From NCBI GenBank assembly GCA_963969595.1, contig OZ018418.1:9491001-9555000 (forward strand): a DNA stretch of 64,000 nucleotides. The letters run 5' to 3'. Positions 49,530 to 60,360 of this stretch are shown here, piece after piece. The notes under the pieces are model-generated. The model had not been told where the DNA came from, did not search any database, and saw only the letters and a list, made by a program, of their open reading frames with translations. Source of the DNA: Neckera pumila (Eukaryota; Streptophyta; Bryopsida; Hypnales; Neckeraceae). Position 1 is the stretch's first letter. Each line of letters starts with the position of its first letter. The translations under genes and the position numbers were made by a program.

Positions 49530-50570
49530 AATTCAGGAGACTAGCCTTTTCAAGATTTTTGCGTTTCTTAGAACACCGTGAAGCGATCTTGCATTAAATG
49601 TGGCATTTGAGTTAATAGTGAATTAGGATTGAGTGAACTTATGAAGGAACCCAATGCCAACCTAAACCCTATGAATTGTATATCCTATACATTTACAAGG
49701 AAAAAAAGAATGGGAAGGGGATTTGTACTTTCTTCTAAACATTTACATCAAAAACAAAATAGGAAGGGATTTTGTACTTTCTCCTCCACGAAAGCACAAC
49801 ACTTGAATTTGAAATGTCTTTCCTAAATTAAACCATGATGTCCTTCATGTTAATATGAAGTAGCAAAATTTAAATCTTGATGGCTTGATTTTAATTTGAA
49901 GTAGCAAAATTGAAGTAATGGTGGCGTAAATTTGTTTGAAGTAGCAAAATGAAATCATGGTGTCTTGGTTTTATTTTGAAGTAGTCTAATTTAAATTATG
50001 TTGGCCTGATTTTAGTTTGAAGTTGCAAAATTTATTCATGGTGACTTGCTTTTGGTTTGAAATAACAAAATCTAAATCATGGTGGCTTGGTTTTCGTTTG
50101 AAGTAGGAAACTTAAATCATGATATCCTGATTTTAATTTGAAGTAGCAAAATTTAAGTAATGGTGGCATGAATTTAAATTGAAGTACCAATTAAATCATA
50201 GTGGCTTCCTTTTGGTTTGAAGTAACAAAAATAAAATCATGGTGGCTTGGTTTTAGTTTGAAGTAACAAAAATTAAATCATGGTGGCTTGGTTATACTTT
50301 GAAGTACAAAATTTTGTTCTTGGTGAGCTGATTATAGTTTGAAGTAGTCTAATTTAAATTCTGGTGGCTTGATTTTTATTTGAAGTATCCAAATTCAACC
50401 ACAGTGGGTTGACTTTGATTTGAAGTATCCAAAATAAAATAATGGTGGCTTCATTTTAGCTTGAAGTAGCAAAATCAAATCATGGTGGCTTAATTCACAT
50501 TTGAAGTAGAAAAATTAAATCTTTGGGGCTTGATTTCAATTCAAAATAGCAAAATCTAAAAGGAGGGATT
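49530..50570. repeat. Direct repeat unit B: leader plus ~41-bp minisatellite
   Basis: Leader at 49537-49830 matches 44270-44560 (TTTTCAAGA-TT-TGCGTTTCTTAG, GTGAAGCGATCTTGCATTAA, CCACGAAAGCACAACA). It is followed by about 17 degenerate ~41-base units to 50570. The arrangement could be two long terminal repeats around a short interior, or a local duplication. Confidence 0.8.
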
Positions 50571-51106
50571 GCTAATGCCACTCTCTTTCCGTTTTGTTTT
50601 AAATCTACAAAACCCATGGGGGGAATGGTATATGGCCTATTCCATTAGAAGGCAATATTCATTAAACTGAGACAAAATGCACAAATTGAGACATCCGTAC
50701 CCCACTTTTGGGGGCCTAGATTTCAAGGATAGTTTTGAAGGCAAGATTAAATTAGGGCAAATCTATGTTATAAATTGAATTTTTTAAAGCTTGGTTTGCA
50801 AAAGACATACAATACTCAAAGACAACCACACTAGGTAAATATAGAATGAGATTGCACATCCACTATAGAGGCCAAGAAGTATGTTGCATTACATCAAAAA
50901 GAGAAATTTACATAAAAGAGTAGGAATTCACTTGAAAATATTTACTTCTATACAACAGAGAAGCCTACCTTGGTACATACATTATACTTTTATGTAAATT
51001 TCTATTTATAGAAATTCCAATTTTACTAAAAAAAATAACTAATCTATTTCATAGTAATCACAAGATCTCCTTTACACATGTAAACTACCTAACCATGGCC
51101 TAAGCT
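50571..51106. other. Intergenic, nothing recognised
   Basis: AT-rich DNA downstream of FCP1-like gene A; presumably includes its 3' UTR. Confidence 0.4.
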
Positions 51107-53020
51107 TTACAAAGTTGTCTTCGCTTCCTCCATTTCCTTCACCTTCACTCTTCCTCTCAAAATATCCTCACGCCAAGAATGCCTGAAAGGCCCACTTCCA
51201 CTGAGAAACTCTCCGCACGCCCCGAAAGACATCGACCTACCCTCCTTCATTGTTAACTTCTGCATGCTTTGAGGAATCTTGAAGTTGGAAAGAGATTTCA
51301 ATGGTTGAGGAGGCATCTTTCTCTGCATCCTATTGATATTGTTTATATACACATGCCCATTTCCTGATTGGTAAGAGTTGGCCGGTCGCTAACTGTCACG
51401 TAAAATCCTACGTCGATAAAAAGTACCACCTGTGTCTTGAGACCTGCTTCTAGGAGACAGCAAGCGAACAGATGCACTATCTTTGGGACGAGGTAGTTTG
51501 GCATCCGTAAATGAATCCGGTCTGGCCATTCTACTTTCATTTGCAGGTGTAGAATGCACTTGGTTTAGATTCACATACAGCTTCCTATGCAATTTGGCCT
51601 CCGTCCGAGTAGATGACAAATATAAATGCTGACGTCCAGGTGGTGATGTCATCCGCTTCAACGGCGACAGTGAGCAAATAGGTGTCTTCACGAGACCTCG
51701 ACTAGGAGGGCTGTCGACTAAACCTTCCTCTACATTGCCCCTAGAATAATCTATAGTTGCCGATGCCGCGTCTGTAGCAGAGCACATCACATAAGGTCTC
51801 GAAAAAGGAGACAGCAAGCAGCTTCCCCCCAGTCGAACCTGACAACCTCAAGAGTGAAGCCTCTGAGCCGGAATGTAGACTCCTCATCAATTGCAAGTCT
51901 AGACAAGATCCTCCAATTTGAAACAAGAATCAAATTCAAGTGCAACAATCAAGTTATCCTCGACTCAAGCATCCAGAACTACAAAAGAAGCCGCAAAGAA
52001 ACAAAAGAAGCACAAAGTATCAATTTGGCTCCTCAAATTATATATTACAGATCCAAGACATTTACAGTGATGAAAAATCTGGCGCAAGGAAATATAGAAT
52101 CATAGATTCAAAGAACGAGCAAAGCGTATCTACAGAAACTAACTGCCTATCTGGTGCCTCAAGTGTTCAATGCGTGCTACAATATGGACTACAATTTTTG
52201 CTGTCGACAACGTAGTCTATCCCTCGAAGCTCAAATCGCGTCCCCATCTTCTCTGTAGACTCCCACATGCCCTGTAGAATATAAGAACGCATCTGCAAAT
52301 TCAAAGGAAGAGGGTCATATCCTATTCTATTGTGTTCACGTAATCCAGTAATTTTCCCGGATTACAATCCTTGTGCAGTCGACGAAGCCATGGTGTGAGA
52401 GACCCCATAAGAAAGTTATCATCTGGTTGATCGTGAGTCCATGATCTCAAAAAAATTGCACTACCCATTTCATTACACATACTCTTCTTGGCAGAGTCGT
52501 CAATAAGCAGCGTGTTATTAATGTGAAACGATGTCGTCCCACTAGGATTGGAAAACAATTGGTCCTCTAGAACTTTGAGGAAAAAGGGCTTCCTGTGATT
52601 GATCGGATGCGGCAAAAAAATTCCCTGGGAGGTCTCAACCCTCTCACAATGCTTCTGCCCAAGTATATCAAAGGGTTCTTCTGATCCTTGAAACAAATAC
52701 CTTGCGACATCCGCTGCATTCTTCTTAAACATGGAACTCCAAACTACAACTCGATCAGCAACAAGGAAAATCTCTAGCAAGAAATCCTTTAACTTTGGAC
52801 GGGCAAAGACGGCTTTTGAACCGACAATAATAGGTGTTTGGGTAGATAGAGTATTGTCTGACACTTTGTAAGTAATTAGCTCTTTATACTGGGACTTAGG
52901 CACGCATTGACATAGTATTCCGTTTAAGTCCAAAACGATGTTCAACCATTTACGCCGCGATGGGACATCTCCGACGGACACACCCCTAAGCAAAATGTCT
53001 CCGCCGCCTTCCGCTACTAC
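51107..53020 (-). pseudogene. FCP1-like gene A (DLNG subfamily), probably broken
   Basis: Exon 53020-52322 begins after a TTGTCAG acceptor and is fully open (233 codons). It has KWLNIVLDLNGILC (family HAD motif I with DLNG, second Asp replaced by Asn), RPKLKDFLLEIF, RVVVWSSM, EPFDILGQKHC and NTLLIDDS (motif III region). FCP1-like proteins are phosphatases of nuclear targets in general; activity of the DLNG type is unclear. A second segment, about 51850-51107, carries GNVEEGLVDSPP, SLSPLKR and a basic tail, and is matched by FCP1-like gene B. It holds one in-frame TAG (about 51391). A repeat of family B begins 16 bases upstream of the first exon, inside the upstream intron, and no 5' exon was found. 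Confidence 0.7.
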
Positions 53021-53035
53021 CTGACAATAGGAAAA

Positions 53036-53900
53036 TGTCATAGCACAGGGCAAGCAAATTCCTAGTTATACTCCCAAAACCACTCTAAAGCATAACAAAG
53101 TGACTCTAAAGATCAAACCCGCGAGATTTTATGAAGTATCTAACCTTATTTAATATCTAAGCTTAGTCAATATCCATATTTCCCTTTCTGGTCCTAACAC
53201 TAAAACCAAAAATACAACAACACTGAAAACTATAATCAGACCTTTCTCTCCTTTCTTGGTCCGTCCAACTATCCGATCCAGTTTGATCAACTCATATTTG
53301 CTTTTACCCTCATCCGATTTAGTTTTACCTCTGTTTCACCATCAGAGGGTTCGTTGCTTGCATTTGAGAGTAGCAGGCCTGCCACTCCTTCCGTGATTTA
53401 TAGTGGTTGAAGACCTACTTTTCTATCCTCCAATCTCCTATACTAATCTAGATCCGGTTTGATCCCTCACAGCAATCCAGAGAACTCTCCAAATCACAAG
53501 TCACACAAAGACCTCCCGTACGCTCCTCTTATACTACAACAACCTTGGTGCCAAGTTCCATCTATACAAAGTCAGGTGGTTACAAGTGTATCCGTCCATT
53601 CCAACATCATCTAAAGCTCTTCCGTTTACCAACTAGGGCAATGAGATCTCTCAGGAGATCGGACACTCAACCGGATTTCCCACCCAGGAATTCTAGCGCG
53701 ACTAAGGAATCCCTCCCTATCCACCTAGCCTAACAACGACTTTCTTGCCCGGAAACCTAAACCTTAGAAGTGCTGAGGAACTGAAATCCACTCCCAACTT
53801 TTTCACTACCCGCTCACTTGTACATAAGATTAAAATAAAAACACCAAAGGGAGAAATCACCCCCAAACCAACAGGCACCTTCCTAACTCCTCACCATACA
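53036..53900. repeat. Dispersed repeat family B, copy 2
   Basis: Begins TGTCATAGCACAGGGCAAGC and matches 35821-36712, including the CCTCTGTTTCACCATCAGAGG hairpin and the ATCTCTCAGGAGATC word. It starts 16 bases from the 3' splice site of FCP1-like gene A. On the minus strand GTATATAAAGCC at about 54000 could be a TATA box of the same element, so the element may extend to about 54.3 kb. Confidence 0.65.
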
Positions 53901-55264
53901 GCCCTGCCACACACGAGAGAGACACACAACAAGAAGCCAATAGAAGGTACACACAAAATTTAGGTGAAAAGACTCCCAGCTTCCAAGCAGGGACTGGCTT
54001 TATATACAACTGATTTACAAAGGCAAAAAGGCCCTCAGAAATCTGAGCGGAACTTTCAGGTCTGATCCTAACCGGTCATACCAGATCAACATCCGATCCG
54101 GTCCAAACTATCTTACACAAAACACATTCCCACCTACTCTGCAACTCCCTCACCCAGTGTAGGACTTTTGGGTTCCGCGGGTAACTAGTTGAAGACGTCC
54201 ACCAAATTCCTGCTCCGTTCCTTAGCTGCAGGATTCGGAAGATTTGATCCTGGAACATCATATTCATTACTTTGGGAGATTTCCAAAAAAATGGAAGTCC
54301 TGGGAACTACTCTAAAGTCTGAAACTTAAAATTCTTCCTATTTATGGTTGCCTGAATGCCTTGAATCACAAAGGAGCTACATATTTCAATGCAAAAAAAG
54401 CAATGCAATGACACACAAAGGACACAATCAATAGCACAATTCCTCAATACCATATAGTATTACAAATGACAAAACAATTTATTGAAAGTACTTAAAGAAT
54501 GTACATACATTTCAATTATAATTGTACAATCACTAAGGAATGTGATTTTGCATAAGCAAATGAATGCGTAAGCTGTTGCAATCCGCATTGAAGTACATTG
54601 TCGTTTGGAGTGAGAATGTGTTGGAGACATCACCACCATTACAAGCCCATTGCTACTGAAGAGTCAACTTCATTGTTTGAAGAATGAAGTAAATAGTAAT
54701 CTGTAAGCGACAATTAATTCCACAGCGGATTGGCATCAAGAATCAGGAGAGTACAAGCTTGTAGAAACAAGGTATTCCACTCCCCTTGAAAAGTACTCTT
54801 ATATACAACAGTGTGTCAGCTGCAATTTACAAGAGTACTTGCTAAGGAGCATAGAATACGTTGTTTCTACAAGTTTCTATTCTATTGATTCTCAATGCTT
54901 ATTTGCTGGGAAATTAGTTGTTGCTTAAAGATTTCTATTTCATTCATTCTTCAAACACAAGCCATAGACTTTGTAAAAGTGGTAATGTCTCAAATATAAC
55001 CTCCAAATCACTCATTGATAGTTGAGTGATTATCCAAAATTTTATACCGCTTTAATCAAGAGGATAGAATATCCTCTACAATCTTCATCTATGTACTACG
55101 AAGATGACCTACTCATCATCCTAAATGTGAATGCCTCATTCACATTCTAAATATGAGCCCTACCTACATAGTGCAAAGCCATGTATTATATACAAAACTA
55201 TAATACTCAAAAGCATTTGGATTCCTAAATATCCTCGACCCAATACACCCTCTAGTCGGAGTAC
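53901..55264. other. Intergenic, partly element-derived
   Basis: The left part probably continues the family B element. From about 54.3 kb the DNA is AT-rich, with a few short direct words and no gene. Confidence 0.4.
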
Positions 55265-55680
55265 TATAACTGTGACATAGCCTTGAGATTCTCCAATGCC
55301 TTGAGCAACTCCGGCCCTTGACTATATCCAGAACTGCGCGTGCATCTCTGGTTGGCGCTGTCCCTTCTTTGTTTTTTCAGGGACCTTTCTTCCCAAGCGT
55401 CTCTCGACCATCCACTGGACCCACTTCGAGTTTCAGCATCAGGTCTTCTGTAGTTCCTTCTAGCACATCAAATAGGTTGCCAATTGTGCTTGAGTTGTGG
55501 ATGCAGAGCTCTCCCATCCGAATTGAAACCGGGTAATGCCAATACTGGAAGACCATCCCCAACCAAGACGTCGGACTTCACATTTTGTTCAGCGTCTTCC
55601 TAGACCAAAGAAATCCACACACTGAACATTATTAGTATAAGAAAGAAGCTATAGAGCAACGAACGAGAACGCCACGACGG

Positions 55681-55702
55681 TATTCAAATCGCATCGACTT
55701 AA
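55681..55702. repeat. Imperfect palindrome of the CAAGTYG family
   Basis: TCAAATCG-CAT-CGACTTAA, in the intron before the last exon of FCP1-like gene B. Confidence 0.5.
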
Positions 55703-55757
55703 TTAGATAAAAATAGCTCATTGTCACAATAATGAAGACACACACTCATTGCAACAA

Positions 55758-55778
55758 TTCAAGTTGCATCAACTTGAA
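55758..55778. repeat. Palindrome TTCAAGTTG-CAT-CAACTTGAA
   Basis: Perfect 9-bp arms with a 3-base spacer, same intron as the imperfect copy at 55681. Confidence 0.85.
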
Positions 55779-57791
55779 ATGAATACACAGTGCGCTAAAA
55801 GGAGAGACATTGCCGCACCTCAGGACGGGCAACTGCATCTACACCTTCACTGTACAACTTCTTTAGTGTGCTTGCATTCATTAATCCTTTGTCCCAAGCT
55901 GAGACAAGGGGAGGTTGGCGTTTCATCGGAGAAGGGGAATTCACAATGATCGATTGCTTCTCGTTGTTTGGTGGGCTATCAACCACTCCATCCTCGACAG
56001 GCAACTTGGAGAAGTCCATTGTGGAGCGCACCGTTGCTGCCGAAAACATGATGACACCCAATCCGCTCTGCGATATGGCAAATTGTCTATAGTTAGAGAA
56101 TGAATCGATGGAGGCAGCAGACTTGTTCCCTCCGCAAATTCCAAGCAAGGAATCCACAGGCACGTCTTGTAAGCAAACAAAGGACCCCCTATCAAAATCA
56201 TGGTCCTACATGGAAGCATATATAAGCAATGCATATATTGTGCATGGCAAGCACAGGTCAGTCAGTAAGCCGCACTAGACGAGGAAGTCAATACAAGGCA
56301 GACACAAAGGGCTCAGTCACACAGCCTCCCAATTTCAATCTTCTTGTTCAAGGTCAGGCATCTCAACATGCCAGTGGTTCGGCACAATTGAATCCTCAAA
56401 TCAGGTAGGACATCTTGGATTGAAGATTCTCCACTCATCATACACAACATTGGACTCTTCGACTGCCTTTTCAATTTCATCCACCGGTGTCTGGCCAGAT
56501 TTATGAAGCAATGTACGGCGTCCAAATTTGTTGTCCCTCCGCCACGAGTACAATGACTTAGGCCTAGCCAAGTGCCTAGCCAAGTGTAAGCGTCAAATCC
56601 ATGGAAGAAGCTCACACACAAGGTAGTCGTCCGTGACCCCATCTCCTTTGTAGGACCACATATTTAGCAGGACGACCTGGCTTGCGCAGTTCATGAAGTG
56701 TTTGATGGGACTATCATCTACTATTATAGTATTGTTATTTGTGAAGTTCTAGGATCCCAATCCATTCAATTTGTCCATGGGCTTCAGAAAGAGGTCCCTG
56801 TCCGTGCCCTTGAGCTTGTAGGTAACTATCTTACCGCGGCTGTTCTTACGCATCATGATGTCGCATTGCTCTTGTCCCAAGACAAACATCGGAGGCTCCA
56901 TGCCTTGGAACAGGTGGTCCGCTATGGGCTGAACACTAGACCTCTTCATGGAACTCCATATGTGAACATGTGCAATGAGGGACAATTCCCGGAGGAACGT
57001 GTGACAGAAGGGTCGTATTGCAACCTTCTTCATGCCGATGTAGTTGACGTTGATCCTAGAAGGGACCTCATGATTTTTGCCCTCTCTAGCCAAGGATTTT
57101 CTATCCTCACTAACGCAGAGCACTCCATTCAGATCTAGGATGACATTAAGCCATTTCTCCGTCACCGTAGATGTGGATGGAACCGGGACTTGGTTCGTTG
57201 CGTCATCTATCGCAAGAGGATCCTCACTTCTACTACCCTGCCCAGGAGCGTACATGGAAGTGCCCAGACAATTGAGGCAATGCATTCCTTGCATGGCCTC
57301 CGGATGTGTGGAAAGAACACGTCCAAGCAAAGAATGTCATTTAAGCACCAAATCAAAGCAATCCCAATAGAGCAGCAGATATAGAGAAGGCACTTACAGG
57401 ATCTGTGACTTCAGTGTCATGAACAGCCAAGGCCGTCTAAGTTCCTTCCCGTTCCTGGCAATCAATAATAGGGAAATCAAATTCCGTGGGTTCTGCATCC
57501 ATAATTGGCTCATGGCCCAGAGACAACAATGCCATGCCAATGTTCTCAAGATGCGATGCAGGAGAAGACAGCGGAGCATCAGAAGAATTTGGCACCAAGA
57601 TATCATTGCCAAGAGTCATCTCTGTGTCTGTTTGAATTGGTACAAAAAGATATTGTTAGAAACACATTTTATTAAATTATATCATAACGAGAAATACATG
57701 ACAAGCTGTACATTTGATCTGTGTCAACATCTAGCTGTCCACCTATCTAGCTGAGGATGTTGGATACATTCAAGTCAAACTGAAAACCGGT

Positions 57792-57812
57792 TTCAAGTCG
57801 GAACGACTTGAA
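57792..57812. repeat. Palindrome TTCAAGTCG-GAA-CGACTTGAA
   Basis: Perfect 9-bp arms of the C:G version, 16 bases past the stop codon of the ParB-like gene, in the spacer before FCP1-like gene B. Confidence 0.85.
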
Positions 57813-58838
57813 TAGAATGAAAGGGGGTCACCGAGAACAACCTTCTCCGGCCTGGGGAATCACATCTGATCCCTCAGCCCTTAGGTTGCTCTTGTCTTGT
57901 GTCTGCTCCACGGCATCATCCTCCCTCCCGGGCGCAAAGTCAAAAGTCTGAGCAGCAATGACCCTAGCATCTCTCTTCGGGTCCGCTATCGACGGATATT
58001 CTGAGACCTGCCGTGCCTGACCCGCACTGTTGGAGGAGCCATGTGGCTGCGCAGGGAGGAGATACTTTTGCGACTGCGAAGGTGAAGGCGACATCATGGC
58101 AAGTGGAACGACGTTCTCAACGGCCCGATTTTCGAAGACCGTTCTGGCAATTCCTTGCACCATACCTGGCATGACATCATTCATCCATTCCTTCATCTCC
58201 TTCTTGTCCTCCTTCCGAAGCCTCTTTGCTTCCTTCTTGTCTTCCATGCGCTGCTTCTTCATTTCATCCCTGTCATCCATACGGAACTGCAGAATCTCCT
58301 TCACGCTTTTGCCTTCTGTACTAGTCTCTCCCCTCACCCTCTTCCGAGGCGCCGACTTGGACAAACTTGGTGTCCCTGACGGACGTGCTGCAGCAGATGC
58401 AGTGGAAACGGGAATGAAGCTTGCCTCTGGAACGTCATCCAGGTGCATGTCTTTGCCTTCCCTCCATGCAACATCCTCCACTTGAGAATCTTGCATCTCT
58501 GGGATGTCCTCGTCACTGGCCTCGTCGTCCTCCTCTTCCTCCACTTCCTCCTCTACATCCTGCACCTCTTCGTCTTCTTCCTTAGCTGGCTCGCCCTTTA
58601 ATTTCTTTCCCTTCCTTGAGCTCGACTCAGCTTCCTTCCCTGTCTTCAATTCCTTCATTGGGTGGCAGCTTTCATCGACAAAGTAGCTGTTCTTGAGGAA
58701 ATCCTTCTTGTGCATGGTCTCGGAGAGAGTTGCAAACCTTTTAAACTTCACCATGTCCGTGCTCTCGGCAATGGCGAAGTGGTCCATCCCAGTCATCTTC
58801 AATTCAACATTTGATAGTCAGTCACACTTTACAGATAT

Positions 58839-58859
58839 TTCAAGTTGCACCAACTTGAA
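58839..58859. repeat. Palindrome TTCAAGTTG-CAC-CAACTTGAA
   Basis: Perfect 9-bp arms, in intron 2 of the ParB-like gene, 42 bases before the acceptor. Confidence 0.85.
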
Positions 58860-58923
58860 TGGCAAGACCACCCGAGTAACAAATATGGCCAATAGTAGAC
58901 AATGTTATGACAGTTAGAGGGCG

Positions 58924-58944
58924 TTCAAGTCGAATCGACCTGAA
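58924..58944. repeat. Palindrome TTCAAGTCG-AAT-CGACCTGAA
   Basis: C:G-version arms with one mismatch, just 10 bases inside the 5' end of intron 2 of the ParB-like gene. Confidence 0.75.
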
Positions 58945-60339
58945 AGTAACTCACCCAAGCAGCACAAACCAGCTTACTTCCAGCAAAAGCGGAGAATACC
59001 GTTGCCCTCAAGTTGCAGAAGAGGTCTAGCACCTGTATGTAGAACTCCATCCTCAACTCGGTGTTGTAGATTCTGTAGTCTAGCTCATTATAAAGACCCA
59101 TTTTCTGCCATTTTGGCTTTGGAGCCACCTCGAACCTCTTCGGAATGGTCTTGGCCTTTGGCTTTGTCCCCTTCTTAATGAGGAAGATGAGGTTCACGGA
59201 CGCCTTTGCTCAACTGGAGTTTGAAGACTGATCCCCCAACCTCTCGACCGGGGCCGGCAGGTACTCCGAGTAATGCATATTGTAGTGCTTGCCAAATGTC
59301 CCGTTCCTGATCTCCACTCTTAGGTCGTCGTCCACGTCCTGATCACCTGAGATCCAAAGCCAGACGTCAGGATCGGATGGAGCCAGGTCGTCAACCTCCA
59401 TCATGACCTTCAAAAAATCCACAAAATATGGATAGTCTTGAGGCGCCGTCTTCTTATTGATGACTCCGGGAATGTTCCTGAAGTCCATGACAGCGAGGGT
59501 CATGCGATCTTTGTGGTCGTCACTCCACTAGTCGTCGATCCAAGACGAGAGCTTGTCGGCCTCTATGTTGTAGGGCCTCATGAACAACTTGGCCTCAAGC
59601 TTCTTGTATTTGCCCTTGGTCCGCAGGAAGACCCGTATGAACTTTGCGGCATACTGCGACATGTCCTTTGCCCACTTATTTTTACTAAGAGGCATCTTTG
59701 CTTGCGAAAAGAAAACCTCACCAGGACCAGTAATCAGCAAGTTTTTGGTGGCCTTTGTCACGTTGTAATCTTGCTTGAAGGTTTTCCATGCGCTGGGACG
59801 GTAGTTGCCCTTGCTGTCGAAGAAGCCGAGGCTGCGCTTCCTGATGTAGAGGTATTTGCGGACGGCCTTTTTGCGCTTGTTTTGTTTGAGCCAGTCCTTT
59901 GCGCTATAGCAGTCAGCCTTAACGCAGGATATCTTCTTCAACGTCACCTTTGGATGCCCTAACTTCCGGTTTGGCGTCCGATTTAAGATGTGCAAGGCTA
60001 GCTTCTTCAGATCCAGCTCCGTTAGGTTCCCCAGCCATCGAAAGAACTCATGAGGTATGACTCCGTCCTTCTTCTGATCCCAGGTCTTCAGGTTAGACTT
60101 GAAGGATGCCAGAGTATCTGGGTTGATAAGGAGACTATGGTACGCACAAGAGATTACCTACTTTCAAAGCACGTGAACCTCATCGGATGCGGTTATCAGC
60201 TTGATCTCGTTGTGAATGGATACGTCATTGATCTTCTTCTTAGTCAAAGCTTCCTGGTGCTTCTTGACGTCGAGCATTGCGAAACGCAGTTTCATCGCCT
60301 CATGGAACTCCTGTAATATCATAACACATTACTGTTTCA

Positions 60340-60360
60340 TTCAAGTTGTGTCAACTTAAA
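60340..60360. repeat. Palindrome TTCAAGTTG-TGT-CAACTTAAA
   Basis: One mismatch in the arms; in intron 1 of the ParB-like gene, about 30 bases before the acceptor. Confidence 0.75.

Larger units (their letters stand above)
55265..57619 (-). pseudogene. FCP1-like gene B (DLNG subfamily), nonsense-ridden
   Basis: Exon order: 57619-57398 (MTLGNDILVPN..., GTAAGT donor), about 57305-56320 (FCP1-like domain), about 56230-55815 (tail), 55602-55265 (last exon, ending KALENLKAMSQL). The domain has KWLNVILDLNGVLC, IRPFCHTFLREL, HVHIWSSMKRSS, PMFVLGQEQCD and NTIIVDDSPIKHF. The tail EDGVVDSPP...SPSPMKR matches gene A. In-frame stops: TAG in exon 1 (REGT-stop-TALA), TAG 56749-56751, TGA 56593-56595, one TGA near 56400 and one TGA in the last exon after WQPI. 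Position 56593 aligns with an Arg of gene A, so CGA to TGA is likely. No frameshift is needed within the aligned domain, which implies recent inactivation. Confidence 0.7.
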
